The notes below the pieces were generated by a model. That model was not told the DNA's origin. It saw only the letters and a program-made list of their open reading frames with translations, and made no database searches. A stretch of DNA of 64,000 nt from Patiria miniata. Its lineage: Eukaryota > Echinodermata > Asteroidea > Valvatida > Asterinidae. Positions 10,901-22,651 of this stretch are shown here, piece by piece. The stretch is from NCBI RefSeq assembly GCF_015706575.1, contig NW_024037059.1, positions 42,135,058-42,199,057 on the forward strand. The letters run 5' to 3'. Both the position numbers and the translations under genes were made by a program. Numbering within the stretch: the stretch's first letter is position 1; each line of letters begins with the position of its first letter.

Positions 10901-13900
10901 TCAATACCAACGATGCTGTACTTCGTTGGAAAATAGACCCCATGTCTTTTTATCAAAATCAGTTAAACTTTGCGATCTATTGCGCTACAACGGGCTGTGG
11001 TGTTGGAATCGATATTTTAAACTCGAACAACCGTTACGTTGAAGCCTTATTTAATTTTCATCTATACTTTACGGTGAGAAGGATATTAAACGACATGGCC
11101 GTAGCAATACCGGGAGAAGACTCGTTTGACGCTCTCAGCAACACCTATGATCGTGGAGCATTTACCAACATCTGTCGGACGTTTGCCATCGATCAAAATA
11201 AGTCTTTTAAACAGACGAGAGATCAAAAGACTTATGGCTTAGGTCGGCTTTTTCTTTGGAACGAAAAAACAAAATCATTTTTACTCTTGCCGTTAGACTA
11301 TGATAAAAACACGACCACACTCGACGATTTTATCAACCCCACGGGTGATAAAAATTGGGGTTTAGACGATCCAAAAAAACACGATGCTTTTTTTAAGCAT
11401 TGGAAGGGTTATCTCGAACAAGACGACATCGTCAAAATGGCTTGGTTAGATTTTATACCCGCCAAGAGTTCGTTTACCTCCGCGGGAATCATAAAGATCA
11501 ACGAATCGATCAGATCTTACGTGTACGCTTTACTCGGTGCGCAGGCTCAAACAAAAACGAGCGTATTATCACCGGGCACCGGATTAGACGCTCAGAGACA
11601 ATTTAACGTCATCGTTGAAGATATCATCAATGCAGTAGACGACATGGAAACGAGTATCGATCAATTTCAAGACTCTTTGCAGTATGCCAGAACGCCTTTA
11701 AATTTTGTCGTGAAACCGGGGTTATATTTAATTCCATCGGATATGAACTTGAGGGTTGGAACGCACGACGGCTATAACAACAATCTTCAAATCGCTACCC
11801 AGAGTATGAACACTGGTTTGGTACCAGATTTAAACTCACAACCTCAACCGGACGACTCTTTTGATGACACCGATGACGTCGCGCCACCAACACCCCTAGA
11901 GCCTATGACCGATGTTGTATCACCAACACTAACACCAGCACCAACACCAACACCTACAGTTTTAACCCAGGAGCCCACGAAACTACAAACTCACCAAGAC
12001 GAAAAATTATCGTTGACGGTAGGAATATTGGCTATCGTTGGCATGGGTATTTTAGCTTACGAGGCAACGCGATAAGTCACACTCTAATCTCACCAAAAAA
12101 AATAAGCCTTACCAACTTTGTGCTGGTAAGGCTTATTTTTTTTGTTTAAACTTGATTACAACTATTACTACCGTCGTTTTTGCAGGTACGCAAACACCAA
12201 GGCTCCCACACCCAAAAACAAAGCCCACACGTGTTCGGCCAACCACGATACGGACTTACTCAGCGCGTTAAATATCCAACTTAGTACGCTGCCTATGATA
12301 CCCGGCAGAGCACCCAACGCGCTCACTCCGAGTTTTTGAAGAGCAGATGCAAAATTAGCGAGTTGTTTTGAAATCCACTCTTTGATACCGCCTTTTGGTG
12401 TTGGTGCAGGTGTTGGCGATGGCGCGGTTGGGGCACCCACACCTCTCACGCTAGCGACGATGCTACTCACTATCGTGCTGATGGCTAAACTCAAAGCGGC
12501 TAAAATACTCACTACGGTCACACCTTGTTCTCTAAACAGAGTTCTAATCTTTTCCGCCAGAGTCGTGTCGTCGCCTAATATTTTATTAATCGTTTCTTTG
12601 ATTCTAGCGATCTGACTTTTGAGTCCTCGTTCGTTGGCTTTTGCGGCTTCTAATCTGGCGGATCTTTCAGCGTCTAAGTCGCTCAATTTATCGTTTAACT
12701 CTCGTCGTTCTTCTTCGCTGATCCTATGATCACCTAATTCATGTTCGGCATCAAATATCTCTTGGTCTAGTTCTGTGAGACGCGCTAAATTAAGTTCTAG
12801 GTTACCTCTCAACGTCTGAAGACTTTTGTCTAAACCCTGGAGTTCCCTGTAATTTAATCCTTCCGTTTGAGCGCTGGTGTCGCGTTGTAAATCGTCTATA
12901 ATCTCGGTTACCTCATCGGTGGCTCTGGGTAGTTCTGTCAAGGGGATACTCTCGGGTTGTACTTTTTCGAGTTTATCTTTTAGTTTGGCAAGTAGTGTTG
13001 GTTTATAGTCAGCGATTTTGAGGGTGTCGCGAATAAATGCGGTACCATATTTATTTTGTAAGGTACTTAATTTGTAATATATTCTTTGACCACCTCGTCT
13101 ATAAGATAATGGTTCTCGACCTTTATATGTTTTAACGTATAGATTTCTGTCTTTACCAATTTCAAAATCGTTGGGGTCGATAAACGCGGGGTCTATATTA
13201 TTTTGTTTGTAAAATGAATCAACATCTTCTTTTATTAGTTCTATAGATAATCTGCTTATTGTTCCCGTGCCGAGGACGCTTTCTGTGTCTACCGGTGTAT
13301 CAGGAGTATCAAAATCGTCCCAATCCAGATTGGTCTCTGCTTCATCATCATCATCGTCGTAATCATCTGTTCTTTCGTAGTCTGGATCTATCTCAAATCC
13401 TCCATCCATTTATTTAATAAACCTATTTAAATTATGCCGTTTTCATTATACTGCCCGGTAGTATACCCTGGGTCACCAACCAATTTTGCGTGGCCAGAGC
13501 TCCACTTATAATGCCCGTCAATTTAGCCGCATCTTCTACGCTTAGTTTGCTTAAATCCGGCGCTTTTATTTTGAGTAGTTTAGCTCCTACCATGGCGTAT
13601 CCCATCACCAGACCCGATATGACGGCTCCGTGATAAATCGTATTAGCTATTCCGTTTGTGTCAAAGTTACTCATCGTTTTTAATATAACAATTTTTAAAT
13701 TGCTGTTTATTCCATGTCTAGCGTTTTGGGGGCGATGGGTGTAGTGGGTTGCGTGACTACCGGCACTGGCTGTACTACCGGCGCAGTCACCTTACTTTTT
13801 AGTACCAGCAGCCCCACTCCTATTATAGACGCTATAGCTCCCCACATCGCCCAAGAGTTGTAGTCTGGTGAGCTCGTAGCTTCGTCCGATGTTACGTTCA

Positions 13901-16900
13901 TTTTTGCTAATTTTAATTTCATCTGTCTATTGTGCTCGGCTAAAGCTTTACCCTGCTGAATTCGTTTAGGATTTTTAGTCTTGGTCACTCTCGTTACCGT
14001 CGGTGACGACGTTGTTTTTATCGGTTGGGGCGTCTCTGTCTCTGCTGGTTGAGCTGCAGGCGTTGCTGTCGCTGCTTTCTGATCTTCCATTTATTATATT
14101 AGGTTTATTAAATTTTAAATGTTTTGTTGTGATTATCGTAGCAACTAGGGGTGATATAAAAGTTCCGTACTTGTAACAAACGTCGCTCAACATACCAGCC
14201 ATACTCGCGCTTATAATAGGATCGGAACTCAAGTCGTTGGTGAGTTCTTCTTCAGAATCTATAGTGACGTTATATCCTAAAACTTGTACGGGTGTAACCA
14301 CAGCTAACACTCTCGAAAATAGACTTAAAGTGTATTTACCAACGGTTTTAACAATTTCATTTCCAAATTTAGTTTCGTACAGATGATACAGCTTTTCGAG
14401 TTCTTTACTGTCAAGAGCTTCGATATGTTTAACGGTGTATTCCTTTCCCAAGTACTTTCTAGAGTTTCCGGCTGCTATGACACCGCACAAACGATCTTTA
14501 TGTTCTGCGTTGTGATCTTGTTCGTTCGTTAAAGTAAGTTTTAGGTCCTCCATTTAATTAGAAAGGAGTTTAATTTTGTTGTAGCTTTTGCAACTTTGTT
14601 ACAAAGGCAAAGGTACTCGTAGGTGTAAAACGATAAATTAATCGATATGACGATAATAGCCAAAAACTGCAAATACTCGAATATTGCTATCATTTATTAA
14701 CAGCAAAATGTATTTTGTTGATGTTTGTTGATCAGCAAATTGTAATGCTTGTGTAGCTTGTTGAGTAGGTTGTTACTCACCTAGTTATTAATTGTTACTC
14801 ACCTAGTTATTAATTGTTACTCACCTAGTTATTAATTGTTACTCACCTAGTTATTAATTGTTACTCACCTAGCTACTCAAGTAGCTCGTAACTAACTGGA
14901 GGTTCGGTGTATACGACCAATTTACTATATTTCACATCTCTCAAACGTCGTTTTATATAATCTCGTTCTTCAATGGGTACGACGTCATTTTCGTCTAACG
15001 CTTGATCAAACGATGTTTTATCTTTGCAGTAAAATAAAGCCAACCAGGCCGTGTTTTCTCTATAATCTTTTAAAACGCTGTTGTACTTTTGGGTCAGTAA
15101 CCAACAGCTGTGATTTACGTGTCTTCCGCTAAACGCCATCTTGCTTAAAGCGCACGTCTTTTTACGATATTTAATCTCTTGATCCGAAGAGCAATCGTCC
15201 ACGATAAACAGCGTGGCAACACCTTCAAATATTTTACTGTAAAAATCGATCGCTTCGTTGAGCGTCATCTTGTACAAATCCGGATCGCAGAGGTATACCT
15301 CGGGATCTGCTTGAATCCACTTTCTTTCGATGTACGTTTTGTTTTTAAATATGGTAGGGCAAATGATGACTATCGCTTCAAATGTATTTTTATAGTCTGA
15401 CTCTAACAGATCCAAAATCCATTTGGTTTTACCCGAATTTGTTTTGCCGACGATTAAAGCGCAATGCGGTTGTGTCATTTGAACTTAACAGAGATTTAAA
15501 ATTCCCGTCTTCCAAGTTCAATTGAGCATCCATGACCAAAAATACGTACATCGTGAGGTCACCTTGACTTTCGGCTTCTCTGTTAAATTGAATGTTGATG
15601 CCTCCTCCGTCTCCGAGTTTCCTACCGGATCCGTGAGCGGAGTTGTCGTCGTTACTTCTAAAATCGAGCCACAGACCGTACTTGTCTTTTAGGTAGTCTC
15701 CGAGGTCAAAACCCGTCAAATTCAAGTCTTTGGCTACTCCGCGCCCGCTTTCGGTATCGCTGTCTCCAAAGAACTTGTTGATTTCATTCCAGTGTTGATA
15801 CTGAAACATGCCTTGACTTTAGAGTTGATTGGGTTTACCTTCTACGGTCACTGATGTTTTGGTTATTTTTGGATTGTAAAATCGCTGCGGATTTTTGACC
15901 GCGGGATCTTTAAACAAAAACAAAATACCCTTGAGACTCCTGATGGGTTGATTGACGCTGACGTTCCAAAGCGTGTCCGATTTGTTGACGGATCTAACTT
16001 CTAGCGAGTGGATTTTATCAAACAGATATTGCATTAACCCCTTGTGTTTATTCCTGATGGTGATAGCTAGGTCTCTGTTGGTCACCACTTCGTATTCGAG
16101 AGACAAGTCTGAGATAGAATACATCGCCGCCGTATCTGAACTGTTGACTACTTTTTCGTGATCGTTAAACTTTATCTCGTACGTCAGAGGTTGGTTTAAA
16201 CCACTGGGGTAAAAAGGGTGATGCGAAGTCAGTATGTCAATGTCTAGGGGAATACAATATCTGTTACCATAGGCATCCGCGATAGCTTGATCTTTACCGC
16301 TGTTGGCACCCGCGTTAGCATCTCCAGCCCCAATTCTTAGTTTAGACACGTTTTCTTTTTCTATGCCCGAGTACGCCATGTTTCGAGTTGTCGAGCTGTT
16401 GATCCAATTGTCTTTAAAGTTGTGATACACGTCGGCGTGACGATAACTTATAATTTCGTGACCTTGAAGCCTGACGCTGATTTCGCTGACTAAATTTCTG
16501 GCCAAATTACCAAAAATGGTTCTATTGTCGTCGCTTCCACCGTCGAGTTCTAAACTAAAAGCTAATTTACAAGTGCCGGGTACGATCACGTCGTCTACGC
16601 CCAATTGAGGAAACTTAACTCTCAGCGTTTGCCCCGCCGATATACTACTAGGATTGTGGGTAATGACCACCTCTTTTCTCTCACCCTTGATAGATCTGGG
16701 TATTTTTAATAGCCTGCTGGGATTGAGCTTTTTTCCATACACATTCATTTTATTTATACGAGTTTTAAATGTAAAGATATCTGTAAGCCAAGAAGCCCAC
16801 CAATAGCGTTCCTCCCGCGATAAACGCCAGTTCTTTTTCTATTTGTTGGTCGCTAGGCTCGTAAAAATCTTCGAGTTTGGGTTCGCGGGGTAACTCGACG

Positions 16901-19900
16901 TTTTCTCCGGTCATTTCGTTGTAGTAACGCAACGCTTGGTCTACGTTGGAAAATGTTTCTTTAGAGGCATTTTGTTTTCTGATACGTTCGTTGAGAAAAT
17001 CGAGTCGTTTTGTTCGTTCTCGTTGCCACTGATATTTGGCGGCCGAGAGTTGTTCTGTCGCTAAATCGTGTCTCTTACGCTCTTCGCTGCCATCATCCCT
17101 TAGACTTGAAAATAAAAAGTTTGAACCCGAAAAAGCTAAGGCGTTTACGATCGCACCTCCTATCATCATAGCAACAGCTGACGCCATCTATTTAATGTAT
17201 AAAGCCTTTTAAAATTATTATTATAGTAAATGATGGATAAACTTCAAAAACTGTATTATAGCCCGAGCGGTTATTGGAGAGGTGAAAGCGCCGTCGACCA
17301 TTTACACGATAAAACAAAAATCGATAAAAAAGTAATCAGAGATTGGCTTAAAAAACAAGCGATCTGGCAAATTTATCTACCGGGTCCCGCGTATGTACCC
17401 AGACCTACGAGTACATCGCAAGAATTTGAAACACCAAACGATTTTCACCAAATGGATGTGCTATACCTACCCTGGGATAAAGTAAAACGCAAGACTTATA
17501 AATACGCTTTGACGGTTGTCGACGTTGCGAGTCGATAACACGAAGCAGAACCTTTGGTTTCTAAAACGGCGGATTCTACCCAGGATGCTATCGTCAAGAT
17601 TTACGCGAGATCGCCTTTGAGTTACCCTAAAACGTTGAGAGTAGATGCCGGTACCGAATTTAAAGGTGCATTTAAAAAATGGATGACCTCAAAAAACGTC
17701 GAGATTATCGTAGGTGAACCAGGAAACCACCGATCGCAGGGTATCGTAGAAAGATTTAACCGAACGCTAGCCGAGAGACTGTTTGGTCATCAGTACGCTC
17801 AAGAAATGTTAAATCCCGAGAGTAGAAACACGCAATGGGTCGAGCGATTACCCAGCGTGATCAAAGCTATAAACGACGAAACGACGAGATTAATAGCTAA
17901 AGCACCGTCAGAGGCGGTTAAACTAGAACAGGTCCGGCAATCGCCGGCTAACCCCGTTAAAACAAAAGAGCAACAATTACCGCAAAATGCCATGGTTAGA
18001 TATTTATATTACCCGGGCGAGCAAGAGGGTGGAACCTCGAGAAGAGCCACAGATCCCATTTGGAGCGTAGACATTTATAACGTGGAAAAACGAACGAGTC
18101 AATTTAAAATGATTAACGGTAAAAAAGTCACGACGGGTCCTACTCTTTATTACCTTCAAAACGGCCCAAAAAGGAGTTTTGTGAGACAAGAGCTTCAAGT
18201 CGTACCCGAGGACACGCAATTACCGCCTAATTAATATCTAGATTGCGGTGACCATAAGCGAGCGTGTTTATACCGTCCGGTAAAATGTACCTCTTGGTAT
18301 CCAACGGACTCAACGATAGTTTATTTTGAGATATTGTGTAAAGGATGTGATTTTCCGATCGAATGTGAGTCATCGTTTCTGTTTTAGATTTATTTTTAAA
18401 GATGCAGTCGTAGTAGTGCCGGTGTTTTAATTTTTTGTCAGTGACCGATTTTGTGACCCCCTTGGCTTTTTTAAGAGTGATGTTGTTGTCATCCGCTAAA
18501 ATCGAGTACATCTTAGGTCTTACGCAAACGGCTTCTTGAATGACCTTACCTCCAAACTCGTCTTTAAATTTACCGATCACTTTCTTATTGGTTGGATCGT
18601 ACAACTCGTGATCCAGATTGTAATTCGAAAAGTCGTAGTGTCGCCCGTGAGATTGCATGTCTTTGTATATGTCATCCGTGTAAACGACAATCAACAGACT
18701 GTCCGTATCCGTATACATCAACCTGATTTGATCTCCGTACTTGTCTTTCAATCGGTTGTAATAAAAATCGTACATCAGCGTCTTAGAGAGATCTAAGATG
18801 CTCACTCCGCAGTAAATGGGTTTGTTTAACAAGGTTTTAGTCTTGTACGTTTCGACAAACGACAGGTTACATTCTGAAAACGGCGTTGTTGTTTTATAGC
18901 TCGGTCTTTGAATTATTTTTTTGTATTTTTCTTGATCGCTCTCGTTATTGTCTCTCAGTAGGTAACCGTCAATCCTGTTTCTGACGTTTTCCATCGTCTT
19001 ACCAAACACGCTGTTATTCATCAGTTTAAAAAAGTCTTTCTCAAAATCAGAGGTTGCTTTGGTTCGGAGTTGCGTGTTTTTATCGATGTAAGATTTCATC
19101 CAAGGCGCTTGTTTAAATTTTAACACGCGATGCACCTTTTTTAATTTCAAACCTAGATTGAGGTATGACTGCAACGTAACGTAGTGCAACACGTATTTTT
19201 GTTTTGGATTAAGCGTACACGTTAATTTTTGTACGTCGCTACTAGGTTCGGTATCCAATAAGTCATTTTGATAATCAGACATCCAAGCTTGGGGTATGAC
19301 GATGTTTTCTGGCGCTAGGGGATAATCGTTGTGCTTTGCGTGTAGATCGTGCGGGTAATCGAGGTCTACTTCGAAAAAATAACCGGTGTTGGACGTTTTC
19401 TTAAGCGTTAATATTCTTTCTTCGGTAAACGGTTTCGAGGGTGTCCATTTAAAATCGCTGTACGGTAGATATTGACTCATAGCCCAACCGTACAGATTGT
19501 TGGCATCCAGATAAGCGATATAACTCGAGGGTTTGTTTGAATCGTAGTCATCGAGATATTGATTATTGGCTTTGTGATGTCTCATTCCACCCACGCTCGA
19601 TATGCCTCCTCGTTTTGCTTTTTCAAAAAATAAATGTTTGTCTACGTCTTGCAATAGTTCGAGTTTAACTTCCGAGTGTTTTAATAGAGCATCCCACGAC
19701 AATCCGGGTGCGGTAAAATAATTGGCTGGATCTAACCCGTAGTTTGTAATGCACGTTCTTCTAAAGTTTTCAAATACGCCTGCAAGTAATAACGTATCGG
19801 TCGTCACGTACAAGTCGTGATATTCTCCTAGATTTTGTATATTAAACTCGTTCCACACGCGTTGAGCTCTGTCGTAGTCTTGTTGCGATATATGTTCGTC

Positions 19901-22620
19901 TTTTAGTCTGCTGTAAAACTTGCCGATGGGTGGTAGGCTGGTCTCTTGAAACTTATCAAACGAGTTCATATATTCGTAGGGATAAATTCCTTTTTGTAAT
20001 AGCAAGTCAGGATGTTTAAAATGCTTTTTGAGTAGCTGAAACGACTCTTTTGGGCAAGCTTTCACTAATTTATCCAACGACGATGCCATAAAACTAAACG
20101 AGTCTAAAAATCGTAGATTTCCTATCGAGAACGAAATATACTTTTCTGAATTTTTAGCGATCACTTGTATTTCTGTTTGACTATCGTATTCTGTCATTCC
20201 CTGCATGATTAAATGCGCGTCGTAATTTTGTAAATTGTGAAAAAAGACTGGTATCGGTGTACAACCGGGTTTAATTTGTAGTTTGAGGTTACAATAGGCG
20301 TGTGCGGCACCTCTATATTTACCAGTGACGTGGCAGTGATCTCTCACCTTTCTAAATTTATTAATGCTCTTTTGGCAGTCGAGACATTTAGACTCGATAA
20401 ATCCCTTACTATTTTTGTACTGATATTCTTTCTTTTGTTTTATCGTCTTGGGTTCTCTGGGTTTCTGGCACTGACAGTTGCTCGAGTAATTGGGATAAAT
20501 TGGTTTTTCACAAATCCAACACGCGTTTGTTTTATCATGATGGTCTTTAGCTCGCTCGTTATATTTCATGGTTTGGGGTTTTTCAAATATGCAATTAATA
20601 TCGCTTTGTAATTGTAACAACGTCGTTATAAATCTAGTTGAAGCGTCTTTGCCTCTATAAGTCTCTTGATACACATTTTTACCGTCGCATCGGACGACAA
20701 CTAGCGAATAACCGCTAGCTTTGTGAACGTTAATCTTTTTTGTGTTTGTCTCTTTGTCTGAGTGAGTAGGTTTAGATGTTAGTGTCTGTGTGGGTGTTGT
20801 TGTTGTTTGTAATATGGATTCAAAGTCAGCATAAATGACAAATGGTGCTTTTTGTTTGTGTCTATAGTTTTTAAATTCTAATATCGGTACGTCTCTTTCG
20901 CCCGGTTGTCCGTCAAAGATTGGTTTACCTGTCGGAAATACAATCTTTGATGGATGCGCATCTATACCCTTACAATCGGCGATATGTCTGTCCAATTTGT
21001 TTTGATTGGTAAAATGGCATAGACATCTTCTACAAAAATATTTCTTACATTTATGTTTTGTAACGTCGTACATCAACCTCGTAAAATATTTTATCCAACA
21101 ATAGTGATGCTTGTCACCTTTAGAAATCAAAAGCAGATCGATCTCTTTTGCCCCGTAGTTTTTAGACACGTATAATGGATATATCTCACCCTCATAACCG
21201 TATACGTTTATCGATAAATTATTTTGTCTTTCTATCTTGGGTATCTGATCGACCGGTGTCGGAAAGTCAACGCCTTTAAAACTGAGTCCGTCGTCTTTGG
21301 TGTAAATCGACGGTCTGCTTTCGTTGATTTTATATTTAGGATTATTTCTTATTTGATTTTTTACTTTATCCGTGTACAACCCAAGAGCAGCTCTCAAACA
21401 CCATCTCAAACACTCGTCGTCTTTGTTTTGTACGTTGATCATCGCCTGTTTAATTTTAAGATGTTCGGGTAGGTTTATGTAAGAACTACCTCTCGCTGGA
21501 TTATATCTGTTGATGTTGATGTATAACGCGAGTATTGTATCGACTGCCCAACCCGATCCTTGATTCGTATACCTTTCATCCTTTTTGAATAGCTCTTCGA
21601 TCTCCTCTTTTAAAACCTGTTTTATTTGACTTTGATTTAAAACGGCTTTCGGTTTGCTATAATGAATAGCTTCGATCGTTTCGATTGTACCATCCGGTTT
21701 GATTTTTCGATACCTTATTTTTAATACAAGCTCTACTTTTAAACCTCTGAGCTCTCTCAATTCAGACTTGATTTTATTGACTATTTGTTCCTTGTGCGAA
21801 TCAAAAAACTTGATTAAATCGTGGTTATAAAGTCTGGGATTTAATTCCCAGTTTCTGTAGTAATTTCTAAACCTTCTCGTTTCTCTAAAAGCTGACTCTG
21901 TAAAGTATTCGGGTTGTCTGTATGTTTTAATCGCCGAGAGTAAATCTTTTTTCAAAACTCGTCCTTTATAACCCGTCGGTACGTATTCTAGATTTTGTTC
22001 GTCTACAATCTGTTTGAGCTCATAAAGTTTCTTTTTCCTCAAGTTTTTAAATTGACTTTCATAATTTTTTATCCCCTCGATGTAGACTTTACGAGTAAGA
22101 GAAACATTTTCATTGTGCGGTATATTATACCGCTGCACGTAATCACGCAGCGTGGCTTTGTTCCATTTAGAATATCCTTTGACGGTCGGTCTGAACATAT
22201 TACTCTCCATTTTATTATAAGAAATATAATATTTTTTTTCTCATTTTTTTTGGAGGGTGATCAATTATTTCATAAACCATGAGAGCTTGACTGTAGTAAA
22301 AATTCCCAAGGTCACGTGGTGATGGCTCACACATTTTTCAAGGTCGCGTTGTTTACGCCAAATTTTTATCGTGCCTCAACACGTTTCAAGGTCACGTGGT
22401 GGTGACTCACACATTTTTCAAAGTCACGTGGTGGTGACATCATCTCATTTTAGCGACGTCAGATTTTTTTTATTTATTTATTTTTTTTTCTCTCTCCCGG
22501 AGTCAGATTTTTTTTTTTTTTTTTCTCTCTCTCCCAAACCCGGCGTCTTTTTTTTTTTTTTTTTCTCTCCCGGCGTCAGATTTTTTTTTTGTTTTTGTTT
22601 TTTCTCTCTCTCCGGGCGTC

Positions 22621-22651
<31 letters not shown>

